Assembly: GCA_945870325.1 (NCBI GenBank)
Contig: CAMBRQ010000007.1
Span: forward strand, 23,873-87,872
Direction: 5' to 3'
Length of the DNA stretch: 64,000 bases
From: an uncultured Dorea sp.
Lineage (GTDB): Bacteria; Bacillota; Clostridia; Lachnospirales; Lachnospiraceae
Numbering within the stretch: position 1 is the stretch's first letter; every line of letters starts with the position of its first letter. The notes under the pieces are model-generated. The model was not told where the DNA came from and searched no databases. It was given only the letters and a program-made list of their open reading frames with translations. Below, in pieces: positions 60,746-64,000 of this stretch. The translations under genes were made by a program, and so were the position numbers.

Positions 60746-61226
60746 GTAATACGATCTCTCCTATCTTTAATGTATTCTTCACATCTATCACTAACTGGTT
60801 CGAACTTCCTTTCCAGTGAAGTGTATTGTCCTTCTTATCTTCCTGAAATTCGCCATCCACCAATACATCCAGATACTTCATGATCTCCAGATGCTTTACC
60901 TGGTCCCAGACACTTCCAGTATAAAGCCAGATCGTCTTATCCGGATACTTTTCTTTAATATCCTTCGCAAGTGCCGTCACGCCTTCTATATTCGCCTCAT
61001 GAAGAGGGTCTCCTCCTGAAAATGTAATGCCGCTGACGTAATCTTTCTCCAGTTCATCGTAGATCTCCTTCCTGGCTTCCCCGTCGAACTCCAGACCTCC
61101 CTGAGGATCCCAAGTCACAGGGTTATGGCATCCTTTGCAGCCATGAGAGCAGCCTGCAACCCACAGCACAACTCTAAGCCCGTCTCCATTGAGCATATCA
61201 TCTTTCGTAATATTATGATAACGCAT
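60738..61226 (-). CDS. nrdG: anaerobic ribonucleotide reductase activating enzyme
   Basis: NrdG is a radical-SAM enzyme that installs the glycyl radical on NrdD. The 162-residue protein has the cluster motif C26-x3-C30-x2-C33 in AGCSHGCKGCHN and the TFSGGDPLHE SAM segment. The ribosome site (GGAAAG) lies in the end of nrdD, two bases separate the genes, and the stop overlaps dut. The operon order nrdD-nrdG-dut links dNTP production with dUTP removal. Confidence 0.96.
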   Translation of the reverse strand: MRYHNITKDDMLNGDGLRVVLWVAGCSHGCKGCHNPVTWDPQGGLEFDGEARKEIYDELEKDYVSGITFSGGDPLHEANIEGVTALAKDIKEKYPDKTIWLYTGSVWDQVKHLEIMKYLDVLVDGEFQEDKKDNTLHWKGSSNQLVIDVKNTLKIGEIVLHG

Positions 61227-61228
61227 TC

Positions 61229-63361
61229 TTACATACTTTTCCTTTCTGCAATCTCTGCCATCTTCGCCTCATTCAGACGTGTATCACCCTTTACTCTGGA
61301 ATAAGACAGATAGCCATTCATCCGGTCAATCTTCGTCAGATTCTTACTTCCGCATACTGGGCATACATCCATGGATAATTCCTCATGCCCACAGTCATCA
61401 CAATATGCCAGAGACAGATTCACACCCTCATAGAAACCTTTCTTCATAGCCCTCCTTACCAGAGAACGAATGGCTTCTTTATTATAATTCACCGGATATT
61501 TCACATACTGGATCTTTCCACCATTACTTAAGTTCCAGAATCGTTCTTCCAGATCCTGCTTCTGAATCGGCGTAATATCCTCAGCAACATGGCAGTGGAA
61601 ACTATTACTTACATAGGCTCTGTCGGATACATTCTCTATAATTCCGTATTTTTTCCTGAACTGCTGAATCTGTACACCGCACAGATTCTCTGCCGGCGTG
61701 CCATATATTGCATAAAGGCGTCCATCCTCTTTCTTGAATTCGTTGACCTTATCGTTAATGTGCTGCAGCGTATCCAGTGCAAACTGTCCATCCTCTACCA
61801 GAGATTTCTTATTGTGCAGCTGCTGAAGTTCGTTCAATGCAGTAATACCAAAGGAAGCAGTCGCAGACTTAAGCAACGGCTTAATCTTATCGTACAGACC
61901 GAGATGTCCGCCATAGAATCCACCCTCACAATATGCCAGTGGATTCGTAGATGCTTTCAATTCACCTAAATAGTCGTAAGTTCTAAGGTGCAGCTGACGA
62001 ATCAGTTCCAGATAATAATCTAATACCTCATAGAAATCTCTGCTTTCCTGTTTTGCCTTTGCATAGATCATCGGAAGATGAAGGCTGATCGCACCGATGT
62101 TAAAACGTCCTACGAACACCGGCTGATCATTCTCATCTGCCGGATCGATACCGCCTCTTTCATACCACGGCGATAAGAATGCACGGCATCCCATCGGGCT
62201 GATGATCTTGCCATATTTCTTATACATGCTGGCAACATATCCTTCACCTGTCAGACTCAGCCAGTCTGGATACATAGTTTTGGAAGAGCAATTGATTCCT
62301 GCTTCAAACACATCCTCAAGCACTCCTCCCGGACCATGTAAATTCTCATCATAGAGGAATACAATCTTCGGAAATAATACCGGCTTCTTGTGCCCTGCTT
62401 TCCCCTGTCCATTCTTACGCACTTCTAACATCTTCATGGTTGCCAGTTTTCCATAATCGCTGGTCACCGTTCCTGCTGTCACCGTGATGAATGGATAGTC
62501 CCCACGGCTGGAAGATACCGAATTAAACTTATATTCCCATCCCTGGAAACCTTGCTCCATCTCTTTTTCCAGATCTGCCCATGCTACTTTCTGTACCACC
62601 TCTTCCGGAAGTCCAAGGCTTCGGTACTTAGCAAGCAGTTTCTCGTGAGATTTCTTCGCATAAGGCTCCAGAATCTCATCTACACTAGGCACCGTGAAAC
62701 CGCCATACTGCTGGCTTGCCGCACTCAATACGATATCGCCGATTACATCAAACGCAGTATCCAGAGTCTTCGGCTCGTTATACCACAGATTCCCCATCTC
62801 GAAACCGCCGCTTAATACAGTCTTCACATCGAACAGACAGCAGTTCATGGTATCCCTTCTTGCAGACATATCATGGATATAGATATAACCATCCCGTATT
62901 GCCTGTACCTCCTCCACCGTCAGGAAGAATTTCTTATATAATTCCTTATTCAATTCATTGAAAATCAGGCTTCGCTTTGTTGATACCAGCGCACTGTCCG
63001 TGTTGCTGTTCTCCTTATCTCCAATATACATAATAGACTGACTCTTCTTATACACTTCATCCAACATCTGGACAAAATCCTGCTTGTAATTACGGTAATC
63101 TCTGTAACTCTTCGCAACTGCAGGATTTACTCGTTCCAAAGCCCCCTCTACTACATTGTGCATCTCAGCAATACGGATCTCTTTTACGTTCATGGCATCT
63201 ACTTTTTCTTCTACAAATTTGCAGATGAAACCTAACTCTTCCTCTGTGAATTTGATCAGAACACGGTAGGCTGACTTGTTCACGGCGACAACTACTTTCT
63301 GTACATTGAACTCCTCTTTCGTTCCGTCTTTTTTAACAACTTTTACATTATTCTTCAACAT
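61229..63361 (-). CDS. nrdD: anaerobic (class III) ribonucleoside-triphosphate reductase
   Basis: This 710-residue glycyl-radical enzyme reduces NTPs to dNTPs without oxygen. It has an N-terminal ATP-cone (VVKKDGTKEEFNVQKVVVAV), the catalytic barrel (NCCLFDVKTVLSGGFEMGN; GRFNIGAISLHLP; NLCGVQIQ-type LCGVQIQQF), a zinc site (CDDCGHEELSMDVCPVCGSK) and the radical glycine near residue 683 in DRMNGYLSYS. AAGGAGATGAAATT precedes the ATG. It is the first gene of nrdD-nrdG-dut and shows that the organism can make DNA precursors anaerobically. Confidence 0.97.
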   Translation of the reverse strand: MLKNNVKVVKKDGTKEEFNVQKVVVAVNKSAYRVLIKFTEEELGFICKFVEEKVDAMNVKEIRIAEMHNVVEGALERVNPAVAKSYRDYRNYKQDFVQMLDEVYKKSQSIMYIGDKENSNTDSALVSTKRSLIFNELNKELYKKFFLTVEEVQAIRDGYIYIHDMSARRDTMNCCLFDVKTVLSGGFEMGNLWYNEPKTLDTAFDVIGDIVLSAASQQYGGFTVPSVDEILEPYAKKSHEKLLAKYRSLGLPEEVVQKVAWADLEKEMEQGFQGWEYKFNSVSSSRGDYPFITVTAGTVTSDYGKLATMKMLEVRKNGQGKAGHKKPVLFPKIVFLYDENLHGPGGVLEDVFEAGINCSSKTMYPDWLSLTGEGYVASMYKKYGKIISPMGCRAFLSPWYERGGIDPADENDQPVFVGRFNIGAISLHLPMIYAKAKQESRDFYEVLDYYLELIRQLHLRTYDYLGELKASTNPLAYCEGGFYGGHLGLYDKIKPLLKSATASFGITALNELQQLHNKKSLVEDGQFALDTLQHINDKVNEFKKEDGRLYAIYGTPAENLCGVQIQQFRKKYGIIENVSDRAYVSNSFHCHVAEDITPIQKQDLEERFWNLSNGGKIQYVKYPVNYNKEAIRSLVRRAMKKGFYEGVNLSLAYCDDCGHEELSMDVCPVCGSKNLTKIDRMNGYLSYSRVKGDTRLNEAKMAEIAERKSM

Positions 63362-63523
63362 AATTTCATCTCCTTCTTCTATTCCATCTATCCTTCATAT
63401 GCCTTTAGCAACATCATCATTCAGGTTTAAACATCTACATTTAGTATTATTGTTCTCATTTTATCACTATATCATGTATCCGTTTATCTATTTATATTAC
63501 CATTCCCTTATACTTACGTCAAT

Positions 63524-63857
63524 GGGAATTTAATGGAGAAAGTGGATTCTTGGAAGTGTACGGTAAAGCAGAAGAAGATGGGTGGCTCTGAGACCGGGCG
63601 TTTCGTTAACAAGGTGTAAGCGTAAGAATCCCCGTAGATTGGCAACCGAGTACACGAACTCCGAAATCTTGATGATTTCGCAGTTCGGGCACTCTTTCGT
63701 CTTTGACGTGAAGTCAAAGCCTCATGCCAATCTACAGGGATTCTCACGCTAACGCCTTGTAACACTCACTTAACGCCCTCAGAGCCACCCATCTTCTTCT
63801 GCTTCACCTGACATTTCCGAAATCTCAAGTCTTTCTCCATTGGGAGGATTCCTGGCG
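63524..63857 (+). repeat. palindromic box element, copy E (334 bp)
   Basis: This copy is the closest relative of copy C. It starts GGGAATTTAATGGAGAAAG, has box GTGTACGG (63556-63563), a 31-base stem (63562-63592 with 63778-63808, 30 pairs) and box CCTGACAT (63807-63814). It ends GGGAGGATTCCTGGCG. Compared with C, the stem carries two compensatory changes: GGATGG/CCATCC becomes GGGTGG/CCACCC, and CTCCGAG/CTCGGAG becomes CTCTGAG/CTCAGAG. The apical CGAAATC-TTGAT-GATTTCG hairpin is kept (63662-63680). It lies upstream of nrdD on the other strand. Confidence 0.85.
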
Positions 63858-63929
63858 AAGGATGCGCGTGGAACTGTGTTGATAGGGATCAACCGCCATT
63901 TCCTGCCAATACCGTTCCCCCCTTGCACC

Positions 63930-64000
63930 CCGCCAGGAATCCTCGCAGTTCATGAAGAGTTACACATAAGAATGACAGGCAGAGAGGGGCAGTATGGGCA
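63930..64000 (-). repeat. palindromic box element, copy F, cut by window end
   Basis: On the minus strand this is the 3' part of another copy, facing copy E across 72 bases. Visible are the stem arm ending CTCTCTGCC, a variant box CCTGTCAT (63972-63979) and the outer arm TGAAGAGT-type (63950-63961). The end reads GGATTCCTGGCGG (63930-63942). Its stem arm belongs to the subtype of copies A and B. The remainder lies beyond base 64000. Confidence 0.7.

Noticed and set aside
1..64000. CRISPR arrays, tRNA or rRNA genes, prophage or insertion-sequence transposases
   Set aside because: No regularly spaced short direct repeats, no cloverleaf with tRNA landmarks and no transposase or integrase reading frames were seen; the repeats found are inverted and lack protein genes.

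Overview
The window looks like a chromosomal segment of a spore-forming, anaerobic Firmicute of the Lachnospiraceae type (class Clostridia). This is inferred from gene content and order: the ylxM-ffh-rpsP-khpA-rimM-trmD-rplS block, two S26 signal peptidases around rbgA, an infC-rpmI-rplT operon behind an attenuator leader, a class III (oxygen-sensitive) ribonucleotide reductase, a SpoVAF/GerA germination protein, a T-box, and SD-rich leaders. The species cannot be fixed from the sequence alone. There are no rRNA or tRNA genes, CRISPR arrays, prophages or transposases. Most genes are on the minus strand.

Region by region. (1) 1-4.5 kb: a minus-strand operon of a circularly permuted ATP-grasp enzyme, an alpha-E protein, a transglutaminase-like protease and two AstE/AspA-type deacylases, one of which has lost its zinc histidines. 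(2) 4.6-15 kb: housekeeping genes (mscS-like, pgeF, yraN, rnhB, two signal peptidases, rbgA, rplS, trmD, rimM, khpA, rpsP, ffh, ylxM) and a signal-less subtilase. (3) 15.3-20.4 kb: an accessory patch with an orphan SUKH-type immunity gene behind a toxin-like stub, a twice-deleted AAA-ATPase/PD-(D/E)XK gene, a yjdF gene under an azaaromatic (yjdF-motif) riboswitch, a J-domain protein and small lineage-type proteins. (4) 20.4-22.7 kb: thioesterase, a TruA with an altered catalytic motif, and a DeoR regulator. (5) 22.8-30.1 kb: a four-carbon acid-sugar (threonate/erythronate-type) catabolic cluster with GntP permease, PdxA2, two DUF1537 kinases, an LtnD-type dehydrogenase and a divergent GntR regulator with a clear operator. 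(6) 30.5-42.6 kb: miscellaneous metabolism, including an ABC-F protein, trpS, luxS, a nicotinamidase-like hydrolase, a T-box-controlled TrpB2, and TelA/XpaC. (7) 42.7-52.0 kb: a probable quinate/shikimate cluster with a TRAP transporter, type I dehydroquinase, MFS carrier, LysR regulator, an Old-Yellow-Enzyme-type flavo-iron-sulfur reductase and a YdiB-like dehydrogenase. (8) 52.2-63.4 kb: rplT/rpmI/infC (infC probably starts at AUU), a sodium symporter, DegV, MATE, SpoVAF, and dut-nrdG-nrdD.

The most unusual signal is a family of about 330-bp intergenic elements: four full copies, one short copy, one copy cut by the window end, and one related hairpin. Conserved boxes (GTGTACGG and CCTGACAT) flank long stems of 26-31 bp whose sequences differ completely between subtypes but stay complementary within each copy. 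Two copies of the same subtype differ by compensatory base-pair changes. This suggests selection on structure, either as RNA or as a cruciform or mobile DNA element. A separate three-branched palindromic element lies at 57.7-57.9 kb.
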